Assembly (NCBI GenBank): GCA_026195255.1
Contig: JAPHSS010000019.1
Span: 44,863-108,862 of the forward strand
Source of the DNA: Gammaproteobacteria bacterium
GTDB taxonomy: Bacteria; Pseudomonadota; Gammaproteobacteria; SZUA-229
Length of the DNA: 64,000 bases
Reading direction: 5' to 3'
In this document: positions 28,101-37,483 of the stretch, in pieces
Layout: every line of letters begins with the position of its first letter
Numbering within the stretch: the first letter of the stretch is position 1
Translations under genes and position numbers: made by a program
Notes under the pieces: generated by a model
Told to the model about the DNA's origin: nothing
The model's database searches: none
Seen by the model: only the letters and a program-made list of their open reading frames with translations

Positions 28101-28571
28101 ATGAGTGAAGTCTTAATATTTCATAATAAAGAGGTTGATATAAGGCTAAGTAAAGCAGCTAGCGAACAAAGCAGGCAGTTAGATTCAACATTGCTTATAG
28201 AAATTCAAATTTATTTTAGCTGTTTATTAGGCAAGCGCCTGGCATTTTATAGTGAACAGGTGATCGAGGGTGCATGGAAGCTATCCGCTGATGAAATGGC
28301 AGATGTGTTAGGTGAGTCACAGCAATTAACAGATAAAATATTTATACGCTTTAATACAGTCATGACAAAAAGCTGCCCGGTAGGTAATTATATAGGGCCG
28401 CCACCAGTAACCGACTTCACGATTGCTAATCAAAAACCTTATGTACCAAACTGGTTAAACATTGATTATAAAAACGCTTTATGGACTGGGCAGTTTGGCT
28501 GGCATTCTAGTAATAAAAATTATGAGAATACTAAACAGGTGAGATCGAGTGCTTTGTCAGCTGTTACATAA
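28101..28571 (+). CDS. Hypothetical protein
   Basis: 156 residues, not recognised. No signal peptide or membrane segment. The first half is helical (LIEIQIYFSCLLGKRLAFYSEQ), the second half is Pro/Trp/Asn rich (NYIGPPPVTDF, WTGQFGWHSSN). Start ATG follows AAAGGTAAAGTT at good spacing. Flanked by long AT-rich spacers, so probably its own transcript. Confidence 0.6.
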   Translation: MSEVLIFHNKEVDIRLSKAASEQSRQLDSTLLIEIQIYFSCLLGKRLAFYSEQVIEGAWKLSADEMADVLGESQQLTDKIFIRFNTVMTKSCPVGNYIGPPPVTDFTIANQKPYVPNWLNIDYKNALWTGQFGWHSSNKNYENTKQVRSSALSAVT

Positions 28572-29049
28572 GTTAAAAATAAATGATTAATAATAAAATG
28601 TTTCAAGTTGTGCTCCTTCCGTGACTATCGGTAGGCTAATAGTGATAAGTCTATAAGTTACAAAAAATCCATAATATTCAGTTGCCACTGGTCGCGATTT
28701 ATTTTTAATAGATGTTCGTGCCTGTCGTCACAATATATAAGCTTAAATTGATACAGTAATAACAACAAGTCGGTGTCTTCTTATGCGGCGGAATATTGCT
28801 CTGAATGTGAGTAACATAGTGTCGATGCATAACTTTCTTATGTCTATAGGTGGTTGATATTTCGTAATATTTATATCGGTAACGCGCAACAGGCTGATCG
28901 ATAACCAAAGATCAATATAAGTTACTGTACAAATAAAGGTTAAAAGTACAATATGTATTGTCAATAATAACTAAAAAAGATTTAAAGAATTTTACATACC
29001 ACTTTATTGGGGTTTTCTACCAGGTCACTGTTAGACCTATAAAAAAATC
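28572..29049. other. Intergenic region without clear gene
   Basis: 478 AT-rich bases. Short open frames on the minus strand look accidental (no ribosome site, odd composition). I see no structured element beyond short AT palindromes. Confidence 0.5.
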
Positions 29050-29772
29050 ATGGACAAGATTTCAATTACTAAAATAGTCAGCAATGCATTTATTATTCCA
29101 TGGAATAATTTATTTTTTTATTCTTGTGTTCTATCCGTTCCTATTCTGATTCTGGTTTCTGTCTGGTCAGTATGGCTTGTATTGGCACCTTACAACCCTT
29201 ATGTTTCCAGTCCTGGTTTTTTAGTTTATTGCGCCTCTTATGCGTACCTGGCAATTACATGTCATAGGTTAATACTTACTAAAAATAAAACGCTTAAGCA
29301 ATTGCTAGCAATAGATATAAAACAATTTATACGGTTTATTATATTGGCCACAATTGTGTATGCGCTTAGCTTAGCGGTTAGGTTAGTCATTGTTAATATT
29401 TACGTTAATCTTTTTAACGATAGTATTCAGGCAGACACAAACCTTGAAATAGCAGAATATATTGCGTACTTACCATCAATGTACATAATTGCCAGATTTT
29501 GCATCATCTTTCCAGCGGTAGCTCTTGGTTATAAACCTAAACTAGCATGGGCCTGGAACGCCACAAGAAAATATCATTTACATATTTTATTTATTGTGGC
29601 TTTATTCCCCTGGGCGTTGGAAATAATTATTTATGCTCTATATCGTGAAAATTCAACGTTAGTTGAACAATTATTTATTACTTTCCTAACATATATAAGT
29701 ACAGTTATAGGCGTTTTTGCCATTTCTTTAACCTACAATGAACTATATGAAATTGAACACAAAAAACTCTAA
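29050..29772 (+). CDS. Multi-pass membrane protein, unknown
   Basis: 240 residues with about six hydrophobic helices: FYSCVLSVPILILVSVWSVW, LVYCASYAYLAITCHRL, FIRFIILATIVYALSLAVRL, YIARFCIIFPAVALGY, LHILFIVALFPWALEIII and TFLTYISTVIGVFAISLTY. The ATG at 29050 lacks a good ribosome site (A-rich upstream), so the start is uncertain. The layout resembles glycerophosphoryl-diester or YIP-like membrane proteins only loosely; no function is proposed. Confidence 0.65.
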   Translation: MDKISITKIVSNAFIIPWNNLFFYSCVLSVPILILVSVWSVWLVLAPYNPYVSSPGFLVYCASYAYLAITCHRLILTKNKTLKQLLAIDIKQFIRFIILATIVYALSLAVRLVIVNIYVNLFNDSIQADTNLEIAEYIAYLPSMYIIARFCIIFPAVALGYKPKLAWAWNATRKYHLHILFIVALFPWALEIIIYALYRENSTLVEQLFITFLTYISTVIGVFAISLTYNELYEIEHKKL

Positions 29773-29810
29773 TAAATTGCTCAAGTACGCATACGCGACA
29801 AGTGCATATG

Positions 29811-29847
29811 TCCGGGCTACGCTAACGCTCTGTCACTTACCTAAGCT
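29811..29847. repeat. REP-like intergenic repeat, copy 2
   Basis: Contains CGCTCTGTCACT (29826-29837), identical to 9013-9024, preceded by GGGCTACGCTAA. It lies in the short spacer between two small membrane-protein genes. A looser relative (GTCAGTCACCTAACTC) is at 30761-30776. Confidence 0.45.
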
Positions 29848-29860
29848 TTATATGTAAAAA

Positions 29861-30229
29861 ATGAAAAATATATACATTCTTTCAGGTGTAGTGCTTTTTC
29901 TTGGTTCGAATTTAGATTCCAGCTTACATGATTACGTTTATGCGCTGTGGCTTGGTGCTTTTATACTGATTTGGTATGGTTGGTCGTTTATGTCTTCTTT
30001 TTTATTGCTCGTGACTACCTCAAGTTATGAATTTATGTCAATTGAGTCATCTAATTATTTTACATCTTCAGTGTTACCCTGGGTATTTGGAATTTCGTTG
30101 TCAGTTTCTCTCATCTTTTTTTTGATAAAATATAGATTGTCCCATAATTCCTCAGTAGGGGCTGGCTCGAGTGGATATTTTGGTGGGGACAGCGGTGGTG
30201 ACGGAGGCGGAGGTGGTGGTGATTGCTAA
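29861..30229 (+). CDS. Small membrane protein with Gly-rich tail
   Basis: 122 residues. Three to four hydrophobic segments (IYILSGVVLFLG, YALWLGAFILIWYGWSF, VLPWVFGISLSVSLIFFLI) then a C-terminal tail SGGDGGGGGGDC. Small proteins of this layout with Gly/Cys tails occur in many Proteobacteria without known role. Ribosome site is weak (AAAAA before ATG). Confidence 0.55.
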   Translation: MKNIYILSGVVLFLGSNLDSSLHDYVYALWLGAFILIWYGWSFMSSFLLLVTTSSYEFMSIESSNYFTSSVLPWVFGISLSVSLIFFLIKYRLSHNSSVGAGSSGYFGGDSGGDGGGGGGDC

Positions 30230-30327
30230 GTCATATAAAACAACAGTGATCTTAGTCACCACAATGGAGTCGAGTCATAACATGCAAGTGAGCTAAACTA
30301 ATTATAATTTTCAGGTGCAGAAAAATC

Positions 30328-30708
30328 ATGTCTTATAATATTATTTGGGAAGAGAATGGCATCATTTTGTGCTTTTTAGATGAAGTGACAAACGATGATC
30401 TAATTAATGCAAATTTGGAAATTCTAGGCGACCCAAGGTTTAAGAAAATTAATTATCAGTTGCTTGATTTGATTAATGTTAGCAGCTACCCAATTGATTC
30501 AAGTGGTATAAGGAGAGTCGCTGAATTAGATGCAAGAGCATACAAAATAAATCCAGATATTAAAGTAGCACTTGTTGCAAACGAATTAATCGCTAAAGGG
30601 TTGCTCAATATGTATAACGTTTATGTCGAGATTGCCGGTGATGATGTTAGATGGTTGTCAGAGGTATTTGAATCAATAGAAGATGCCAAACTTTGGCTTC
30701 ATGACTAA
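30328..30708 (+). CDS. STAS/SpoIIAA-like protein
   Basis: 126 residues, soluble. The pattern YNIIWEENGIILCFLDEVTNDDL ... NYQLLDLINVSSYPIDSSGIRRVAELD ... VALVANELIAKGLLNMY ... IFESIEDAKLWL fits the alternating beta-alpha SpoIIAA/STAS-like proteins found in Gammaproteobacteria. The start follows TTTCAGGTGCAG. Role unknown; the fold often binds nucleotides or partner kinases. Confidence 0.6.
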   Translation: MSYNIIWEENGIILCFLDEVTNDDLINANLEILGDPRFKKINYQLLDLINVSSYPIDSSGIRRVAELDARAYKINPDIKVALVANELIAKGLLNMYNVYVEIAGDDVRWLSEVFESIEDAKLWLHD

Positions 30709-31037
30709 TACAGAGTTCAAGATGCCGGCTTTAAAACAGCAGGCCTGAGCGCCGTTTACGGTCAGTCACCTAACTCAATGTTAAACAAAAAACAATGATA
30801 CAAAACATGCAGAATTCGATATCTGTTTCTAATAAATAGTATATTTGTGTAACACTTATAAGTCTTATTGATGTTGAAATATGCTCGGGATTTATTAAAT
30901 TTACATACCCTGGTGTTACTTTATCGAAGATATTAGTAATAATTTTAATCGACATGCACACTTATTAAATAATAATTAGTTGTTTTTTCTAAAAGGCCTT
31001 CATTGTGTACGCTTAAAAAATGTCAACAGGAATAATA
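30709..31037. other. Intergenic region with third REP-like block
   Basis: 329 bp. Its left end (30724-30776) is GC-richer and contains a folded block with GTCAGTCACCTAACTC, related to the repeats at 8962 and 29811. The remaining AT-rich sequence holds no convincing gene. Confidence 0.45.
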
Positions 31038-31184
31038 GTGTTTAGTCTCGATGGTATATTATTTTATACTAGTAGTATTGCAGTTTTAGTTAGTCTACTG
31101 GTTTATCAATCGATTACTAAAGTTTTATATGAGAAAAACCTTAAACGAGATAAAATATGTATGAAAGTAAAAGCAAGCCTTTGA
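31038..31184 (+). CDS. Possible small single-pass membrane protein
   Basis: 48 residues from GTG 31038, preceded by AGGA (31028-31031) at suitable spacing; an in-frame ATG at 31020 has no ribosome site. One hydrophobic segment (TSSIAVLVSLLVYQSI) then a basic tail. It overlaps the next gene by 28 nt in another frame. Short and unrecognised, so only a tentative call. Confidence 0.35.
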   Translation: MFSLDGILFYTSSIAVLVSLLVYQSITKVLYEKNLKRDKICMKVKASL

Positions 31185-31495
31185 CATCAAGAAAAACATT
31201 TGGTAAACGAATGCTCCTTCATGTGCTTACAGCGTTTCTTTTAGTTGTTATTACATTGGTAATAGGCATCACAGGACATGTTTACTTTGACAATATGAAA
31301 CCCGGTACAGCTCTCATTGCTTCAATTACCTTAACAAGTGGGCTTGGCTTATCTGTCCTTCCTGAGACCACTTCAGGACAACTATTTGCCAGTCTCTATA
31401 TGATTTTTTCTGGTTATGTGTATATTGTCACGAGTAGCATAATACTTGCCCCCATTCTCCATAGGATCTTGCATAAATTTCATTTAGACGAATAG
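31157..31495 (+). CDS. Small membrane protein, two to three helices
   Basis: 112 residues. Hydrophobic segments about 20-40 (LLHVLTAFLLVVITLVIGI), 50-66 (ALIASITLTSGLGLSVLP) and 74-96 (LFASLYMIFSGYVYIVTSSI). The pattern TxTSGLGLSVLPxTxxGQLFASLYMIFSGY resembles the pore/second-helix part of two-TM ion channels, without a TVGYG filter, so channel function is not claimed. Overlaps the small frame upstream. Confidence 0.55.
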   Translation: MYESKSKPLTSRKTFGKRMLLHVLTAFLLVVITLVIGITGHVYFDNMKPGTALIASITLTSGLGLSVLPETTSGQLFASLYMIFSGYVYIVTSSIILAPILHRILHKFHLDE

Positions 31496-31629
31496 TTACA
31501 CATAAATCAGGAATCTTCATTGACCTTGGTGTCTGTTTTGTGTTGCATCCGCTTCGCTCGAATTGTCACATAATTTAAAAGCTGTTACGGTTAGCTGAAT
31601 TTAAGATATTTTAAAAAGGAAATTTAAAA

Positions 31630-31983
31630 ATGGAGTTGTTAAAGAAAAATGAATTAGAAATTGTTGATATAGTAACTCCCATTGCGAAGAGTATGGCTGA
31701 TGCATGGAGTAATGATGACTATCAGTCATTCATAGGGTATTTTGAAGATAGTAAAAAAAGTCTCTTAACTGAGGATGACTTCAAAACACAACGATCATGG
31801 GTGGCAGATGAGTTAGGCTCATATTCAATACATAAAATTCAGACGATCCATAAAAACCCGGATAATCTGGTGATTACTTGGAAAGTAAGTTTTTCTAACA
31901 GGCGTGAATTAGGTCTGGGTATATATCGGTTTAAAGAAAAATATAATGAAATAGTCGTTTCAAGCTGTATATATTTTCATTAA
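31630..31983 (+). CDS. Hypothetical protein (NTF2-like size and pattern)
   Basis: 117 residues, soluble. Pattern: N-terminal helix (VDIVTPIAKSMADAWSNDDYQSFIGYF), then strands (YSIHKIQTIHKN, NLVITWKVSFSN, LGIYRFKEKYNEIVVSSCIYFH). This is like small NTF2-like or DUF4440-type folds but I cannot place it firmly. Ribosome site AAAAAGGA upstream is good. Confidence 0.6.
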   Translation: MELLKKNELEIVDIVTPIAKSMADAWSNDDYQSFIGYFEDSKKSLLTEDDFKTQRSWVADELGSYSIHKIQTIHKNPDNLVITWKVSFSNRRELGLGIYRFKEKYNEIVVSSCIYFH

Positions 31984-32295
31984 CAATGACTATAAGTAGA
32001 TAAGATTGATTGTCTCAATTGGTTTGAGCTACTCGGTTCACTTGACAACAGATGCTATAAATTTACCCAGCTGTTTCGATTTCAGAGGATTAATAAAATG
32101 TTGATCCTGTATAAAAACTAATTGTTATAACTCTTTTAATATAATTCGCATCGAGAGTTTATTTTAAGTTTATCTAACAGATTATTTAGATCGTACGCCT
32201 AAAATCGTCATGCAGCGGAACGATACTAAACGCAAGACCGACAGCTTTTCGTAGATACACAAATGTAACCAGTAATAACAGGAGAGCTGAACTTT
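31984..32295. other. Intergenic region without clear gene
   Basis: 312 AT-rich bases between two unrecognised genes. I see no gene, terminator with T tract or strong repeat. The last part carries the ribosome site ACAGGAGAGCTGAAC of the next gene. Confidence 0.5.
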
Positions 32296-33108
32296 ATGTC
32301 CTTGTCAAAGAAGAACACAATATTTTCTATTATTACCGCTATGATTTGCCTGACATCAACCGTTATAGCGAAAACAGTTAATAATAATGTGCCACGAGAT
32401 GTCGAGATTGGCGTGGGTGGCGATATTAAAATCGAGGATGTATATAGAGCTAAACTGGAAGAAATTTACGAGTGGCATGCCCATCTGCATTTTGAAAGTC
32501 GCTATATAACTGAAGGACGTGATAACCTGTCAGGTAAGGGGATAGCGTCTTTATCTTCGGAGTTTAACTATAAAGAGATTAGTATCATACCCTGGGTCGC
32601 AAGGGGTATTAATACAGACTATACAGAGGTTAATCTGAATCTGGTCTATGGAACGAAGCTGCTTGAAAATCTTCAGGTATTTGCAGGTTATAATTCTATT
32701 CTGTCTCGTGAAGCCAATATCAATTCACATGATGATGAAATCACTCTTGATCTGGCTTATTTTCATAAAAAAAGATTTCAGATTTTAGGAAGTGTTTATT
32801 ACTCATTTGATGCCAGTGGTGTATTCACAAATATCGCACTTAAAAAGAAGTATCGTTTAAATAATGCGCTATCTATTAATTTAAAAGCTATTCTAGGCGT
32901 TAATTCAGGTTATGTAACTGATGGACACGATGGAATTAATTATGCTCAGTTTCGAGCTAATTTTAATTATCTAATTATGAAAGAACTTGAGTTATATGCA
33001 TATACTGGATATAGCCTGGCAGTGAATCGAGATAATATCCGTTATACAGGTGATGAATTATTAAAAAATATGTTCTGGGGTGGTATTGGTTTAAGTTATA
33101 GATTTTAA
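32296..33108 (+). CDS. Outer-membrane beta-barrel protein, unknown substrate
   Basis: 270 residues with a signal peptide (about 1-25, TVIA). The mature chain alternates polar and hydrophobic residues (HAHLHFESRYITEG, GIASLSSEFNYKEISIIPWV, TEVNLNLVYGTKL, LQVFAGYNSIL, ELYAYTGYSLAVN) and ends in GGIGLSYRF, a C-terminal Phe as required for barrel assembly. The ESRYITEGRDNL motif resembles TorF-type (putative uncharacterised barrel) proteins. ACAGGAGAG at 12 nt upstream supports the start. Confidence 0.7.
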   Translation: MSLSKKNTIFSIITAMICLTSTVIAKTVNNNVPRDVEIGVGGDIKIEDVYRAKLEEIYEWHAHLHFESRYITEGRDNLSGKGIASLSSEFNYKEISIIPWVARGINTDYTEVNLNLVYGTKLLENLQVFAGYNSILSREANINSHDDEITLDLAYFHKKRFQILGSVYYSFDASGVFTNIALKKKYRLNNALSINLKAILGVNSGYVTDGHDGINYAQFRANFNYLIMKELELYAYTGYSLAVNRDNIRYTGDELLKNMFWGGIGLSYRF

Positions 33109-33233
33109 TATATGCTGAATAAAAAAATAAAGTGGCTTATCACTAATATAATAAATTGATTGATCTAAGTATTAAATAAAATCGAGCTTAGGCATGATAT
33201 ATAAAAAATTAACCATGCAGAAAGGAACAGGTA

Positions 33234-33839
33234 ATGGCAGAAACGATTAAGGGAGCTGATGGGAAAGTACGCTGTAAATGGTGTGAGTCGACTACACAAT
33301 ACATAAACTATCATGATTCTGAATGGGGTTACCCTGTTAGCGATGATCAGCGACTTTTTGAGAAAATATGTCTTGAAGGTTTTCAGTCTGGACTAAGTTG
33401 GCGAACTATTCTCGCTAAGCGTGATAATTTTCGTGATGCATTTAAATGTTTTGATTTCTATAAAGTAGCGAAATTTACACAACGAGATATTAATCGTTTA
33501 TTAAATGATAAAGGTATTGTTCGTCATAGAGGGAAAATTGAAGCAACCATCAATAATGCCATCTGTGCTATACAGCTTGTAAAACGGGAAGGTTCCTTAG
33601 CTAGCTTTTTCTGGCGATACGAGCCGGATCCCGGTTCACTTACAGAGCCACAAACTGTATCAACGACATTAGAATCAGTAAAACTTGCTAAAGATTTAAA
33701 ACAACTCGGCTGGAAATTTGTTGGACCGACAACGGCGTATGCCTTTATGCAGGCAATGGGCCTGGTAAATGACCATGCAGAAGGTTGTGTTATTCGAAAA
33801 AAAGTTGAGTTGGCACGTAAAAATTTTACACGTCCCTGA
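33234..33839 (+). CDS. tag: DNA-3-methyladenine glycosylase I
   Basis: 201 residues, Tag family. Catalytic-site region CLEGFQSGLSW (Glu binding 3-methyladenine), IVRHRGKIEATI and GLVNDHAEGC; zinc ligands are present (C near the N-terminus in RCKWC, H in YHDSEWG, and the H/C pair near the C-terminus). It removes 3-methyladenine from alkylated DNA. The ribosome site AAAGGAACAGG precedes the ATG. Confidence 0.95.
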   Translation: MAETIKGADGKVRCKWCESTTQYINYHDSEWGYPVSDDQRLFEKICLEGFQSGLSWRTILAKRDNFRDAFKCFDFYKVAKFTQRDINRLLNDKGIVRHRGKIEATINNAICAIQLVKREGSLASFFWRYEPDPGSLTEPQTVSTTLESVKLAKDLKQLGWKFVGPTTAYAFMQAMGLVNDHAEGCVIRKKVELARKNFTRP

Positions 33840-33897
33840 TTATGTAGCAATATAGGTTTTATGCTATCTGAATAATAGAAAAGGTTAAAGTCAAAAT

Positions 33898-34785
33898 ATG
33901 AAATCGGTTTCTTTAGTTCTAGGAAGTGGAGGTGCCCGTGGGCTTGCGCATATTGGCGTTATTCGCTGCCTGGAGGAGCATGGTTATGAAATACAGTCTA
34001 TTTCCGGTTGTTCTATGGGGGCGCTTGTTGGGGGTATATATGCAGCCGGTAAACTTGATGAGTTTGAGAGTTGGGTACGTGCGGTTAAGAAAATTGATAT
34101 TGTCACCTTGCTTGATATTTCATGGAGCAAAAGCGGTCTGGTTAAAGGTGATAAAGTCATTGATAATTTAAAGGAGCTGGTTGGTGATATAAAAATCGAT
34201 GACTTAGCAATTAGTTATACAGCAGTTGCAGTAGATCTAAATGAAGAAAAAGAAATATGGATTAATTCGGGACGGCTTTTTAATGCTATCCGGGCATCAA
34301 TTTCATTGCCAATGTTTTTTACCCCTCATCGCTATAAAGATGCGTATTTAATTGATGGAGGTGTTTTAAATCCTGTGCCAATAGCGCCAACATTCAGTGA
34401 CAATACTGACATTACAATTGCTGTTAACTTAGGAGGTAAGTTAATTGTAAATAATAAAAAACGAAATGTCGTTTATAAGAAAGATGAAGTTACTAATGGA
34501 ATTGGCGAAAAAATTAATAGTTATATAGAACAACTAAAAGAAAAAATAAATTTTACTACGAGCATTGTAGAGTCAGCGGTTGACTGGGATGCTTATGATA
34601 TAGCTAATCAGGCATTTGATGCAATGCAAAGCACCATTGCCAGGCAGAAGCTTGCCGCATATCCACCAGATCTTATTATTGAAATTGCAAGAAATGCCTG
34701 TGCTACACTTGAGTTCGATCGAGCAGATGAAATGATTGAACTTGGTTATGAAAAAACTGAACACTGTTTGGACTCATTAGAGTAA
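33898..34785 (+). CDS. Patatin-like phospholipase (RssA/YchK family)
   Basis: 295 residues. Oxyanion-hole motif GSGGARGLAHIGV, nucleophile elbow GCSMG and catalytic Asp in DGGVLNPVP. No signal peptide, so cytoplasmic. The family hydrolyses acyl-lipids; many RssA members have no assigned substrate. Compared with typical RssA (about 300) the length is normal. Confidence 0.9.
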   Translation: MKSVSLVLGSGGARGLAHIGVIRCLEEHGYEIQSISGCSMGALVGGIYAAGKLDEFESWVRAVKKIDIVTLLDISWSKSGLVKGDKVIDNLKELVGDIKIDDLAISYTAVAVDLNEEKEIWINSGRLFNAIRASISLPMFFTPHRYKDAYLIDGGVLNPVPIAPTFSDNTDITIAVNLGGKLIVNNKKRNVVYKKDEVTNGIGEKINSYIEQLKEKINFTTSIVESAVDWDAYDIANQAFDAMQSTIARQKLAAYPPDLIIEIARNACATLEFDRADEMIELGYEKTEHCLDSLE

Positions 34786-34822
34786 CTTGAAAAGTTTAAA
34801 TATTATATTTTAAGGAAATCTG

Positions 34823-35152
34823 TTGATTAACTGGCCGGCTGTTATAAAACACTCTGATGATGCAGAGCTGATACACGTCAGGGATCAAGTCCAATGGGAT
34901 GATGATGCTGATTTACACAGTTTTGATTATAATGAGGCAGATTGCCTTATAGACTCAACAGGCTGTGTTTTTGATATCACTAATAAAGAAGCGGGCATTG
35001 TGAGACCCAGTGCTAGTGAGCTTGTGCTTGAGCTTAAATCAATACTCGGCCTGGTAAAAGCGCATGCTGCTCAAAGTGGTTCATGTTGTGTCGCGAAATT
35101 ATATGCACCCACTATTGAAGACGCATATAAAATAGTAGAGTCGCTGAATTGA
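34823..35152 (+). CDS. DUF4144-like protein
   Basis: 109 residues from a TTG start preceded by AAGGAAATC. Sequence begins INWPAVIKHSDDAEL and ends VAKLYAPTIEDAYKIVESL, the pattern of small DUF4144 proteins of Gammaproteobacteria. Function unknown. It sits 13 nt before the MFS exporter gene and may be co-transcribed with it. Confidence 0.7.
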   Translation: MINWPAVIKHSDDAELIHVRDQVQWDDDADLHSFDYNEADCLIDSTGCVFDITNKEAGIVRPSASELVLELKSILGLVKAHAAQSGSCCVAKLYAPTIEDAYKIVESLN

Positions 35153-35165
35153 AATCAGTGCCGTT

Positions 35166-36362
35166 ATGTTAAATACTAAAAATAGTAATATGTTATCGGT
35201 GGTTATCATTGTTGCTTTAGTATCGATGATTGGACCATTTACTATTGATACTTACCTGCCATCATTTCAGTCTATTGAGGCTGACTTTTCAGTTAATCGG
35301 GCGTTGCTTTCCCAGTCAATAGCCTTTTATTTGATAGCAACAGCAATTTTTAGTTTGTTCTGGGGGCCGCTGTCTGATCGTTTAGGCCGTAAATATATAA
35401 TAATAGGCTCGCTTTTTTTGTATTCTGTTGCTTCAGTAGGATGCGCTTTCTCAACAGACTATTCCCAGTTTTTAATGTTTAGAGTTTTGCAGGGAGTCGG
35501 TGCAAGTGGTGGCATGGTCGCAGGACGAGCCATGGTGAGAGACATCTATGATAGTAATAATGCGCAGCGTGTAATGGCGTATGTGATGATGTTATTTGCA
35601 CTGGCTCCTGCGATAGCGCCTATTATAGGCGGATGGTTACATGAACTGTTTGGATGGCGGAGTATCTTTTATTTTTTGTGTGCTTATGGTGTAAGCATGT
35701 TGCTATTTTCAAGCTTTACACTTAAGGAGTCTTTACAAGCATCAGATCAACAGTCGTTTCATCCCTTTCATGTAATACGAATTTATGCAAAAACTTTATT
35801 ACACATTAGATTCTTATCAATAGTGATGACACTGAGTTTTTCATTTGGCGGAATGTTTGTTTATATTGCAGGTGCGCCAAGCATTATATTTGATTTTCTA
35901 TCTTTGAGTAGTACGCACTTCTGGTTACTGTTCTTACCCATTACAGTGGGAGTTATCAGCGGGGCTTTTCTGGCGGGGAAACTGATTAAATCCTGGTCGA
36001 CAATAAAAATAGTGAACATGGCATTTGTGTTTATGATCGTGGCTATTATTATTAATATGTTACAGGCTAATTATTTTGAAATTGATATTTTCTGGGTGAT
36101 CTTGCCTATAGTGATATATGCATTTGCCATGGCTTTATCAATGCCGGGGCTAGGGATTCTGGCTTTAGACTGTTTTCCAGATAATAAAGGTGCTGCATCA
36201 GCAGTACAGAGTTTTATGCAAATTATGATGTCAGGTCTGGTAGCAGGGGTAATGTTACCGGTAATAACTCAAAGTGTATCCGGTTTCGCACTATTACAAA
36301 TGGTTTTACTAGGAATTTCACTACTGTTCTGGGCTGTGACATTGAGATCTACTAAAGCATGA
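35166..36362 (+). CDS. Bcr/CflA-family multidrug efflux MFS transporter
   Basis: 398 residues, twelve membrane helices. Family markers: DTYLPSFQSIEADF in helix 1, the motif A loop GPLSDRLGRKYII, and RVLQGVGASGGMVAGRAMVRDI. Expected role: proton-coupled drug or metabolite export from the inner membrane. Start ATG 35166 follows CAGTGCCGTT without a strong site. Confidence 0.92.
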   Translation: MLNTKNSNMLSVVIIVALVSMIGPFTIDTYLPSFQSIEADFSVNRALLSQSIAFYLIATAIFSLFWGPLSDRLGRKYIIIGSLFLYSVASVGCAFSTDYSQFLMFRVLQGVGASGGMVAGRAMVRDIYDSNNAQRVMAYVMMLFALAPAIAPIIGGWLHELFGWRSIFYFLCAYGVSMLLFSSFTLKESLQASDQQSFHPFHVIRIYAKTLLHIRFLSIVMTLSFSFGGMFVYIAGAPSIIFDFLSLSSTHFWLLFLPITVGVISGAFLAGKLIKSWSTIKIVNMAFVFMIVAIIINMLQANYFEIDIFWVILPIVIYAFAMALSMPGLGILALDCFPDNKGAASAVQSFMQIMMSGLVAGVMLPVITQSVSGFALLQMVLLGISLLFWAVTLRSTKA

Positions 36363-36450
36363 TTTAGCGTCAAAGCTACAGGGGTTAGGCTGATTCCTGC
36401 TTACAATTAATGTAAACTGCCAATAATAATTTATAATTTGAGATAACAGA

Positions 36451-37461
36451 ATGAAAATAATTATAGCGCAGTTAAACAAAATTTATCTGGCGTCACTATT
36501 AAGTATTACTGCAATAAGCAATGCTTCGGCTAGTTATGCTGAAGATATAACAGTTGCCTATTTCCTTGAGTGGCCAACCCCTAGCCAGTTTGCTCAAGTT
36601 AAAAAAATCTATGATGATACTCTAGGCGTTAATGTAAAATGGGTTTCATTTGATTCGGGCACAGCTATGTCTGCGGCTATGGCATCGGGAGATGTACATA
36701 TTTCTTTCTCCCACGGAATTCCGCCTTTTGTGATTGCAGCATCAGCTGGGCAAGATCTTCAGGTTGTTGATGTGGCGGTGTCTTATGCAGAAAATGATAA
36801 TTGTGTTGTGCGTTCTAGTCTTGAGATAGATAAGGAGAACGTTCAGGAGCTTGAAGGTAAACAGGTGGCTATACCAATAGGTACTGCCGCACATTATGGC
36901 TTTTTAAAGCAGATGCAGCATTTCGGAGTGAATACAGCTACTATGAAAATTGTAGATATGGCGCCCTCTGATAGTGCTGCGGCTTTTGCAAATGGTAATC
37001 TTGATATGGTGTGTGGTTGGGGTGGTGCATTACGTAGAATGAAAGAACACGGCAATGTGCTGATGAATGGTGCTGAAAAAGAAAAGCTGGGCATACAGGT
37101 TTTTGATGCGACAACGGTTTCTGCAGAGTGGGCGCAGGAAAACGATGAATTATTATCGAAGTTTCTAAAAGTAACAGCAGATATGAACGCCAGGTTTGAT
37201 ACCAGGGATAATGATAAAATGTTGGCTGTGATTGCCACTGCATCGGGTATGAAAATAAAAAGCACTAGAGAAACCATGTCAGGTTTTAAATTTCCAGGTA
37301 TAAATGAGCAGCTCAGTGATAAATGGTTAGGTGGTGGAACACAAAAGTTTCTAAAAGAAGTAGCTGACTTTTTTGTTAAACAGGGTGTAATACCAAAAGC
37401 CCGCAATAATTATAATGAGGCGGTTGATGCGAGTTATCTTCAAGCTGCTGCAAAAATGTAA
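36451..37461 (+). CDS. tauA: Taurine-type ABC transporter substrate-binding protein
   Basis: 336 residues with a signal peptide (about 1-30, ASASYAED). The NMT1/TauA fold is seen in VAYFLEWPTPSQFAQ, VKWVSFDSGTAMSAAMASGDVHI, CVVRSSLEI and DAPSDSAAAFANGNLDMVCGWGG-like segments. It binds a sulfonate (taurine in related proteins) in the periplasm. First gene of a three-gene importer on the plus strand. Taurine as ligand is inferred from family resemblance; tauD or other catabolic genes are not nearby. Confidence 0.85.
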   Translation: MKIIIAQLNKIYLASLLSITAISNASASYAEDITVAYFLEWPTPSQFAQVKKIYDDTLGVNVKWVSFDSGTAMSAAMASGDVHISFSHGIPPFVIAASAGQDLQVVDVAVSYAENDNCVVRSSLEIDKENVQELEGKQVAIPIGTAAHYGFLKQMQHFGVNTATMKIVDMAPSDSAAAFANGNLDMVCGWGGALRRMKEHGNVLMNGAEKEKLGIQVFDATTVSAEWAQENDELLSKFLKVTADMNARFDTRDNDKMLAVIATASGMKIKSTRETMSGFKFPGINEQLSDKWLGGGTQKFLKEVADFFVKQGVIPKARNNYNEAVDASYLQAAAKM

Positions 37462-37483
37462 ATAATTTAATAGATTTATTATT

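Noticed and set aside
31020..31037. ATG 31020 as the start of the small membrane frame
   Set aside because: No ribosome site precedes it; GTG 31038 has AGGA at proper distance.
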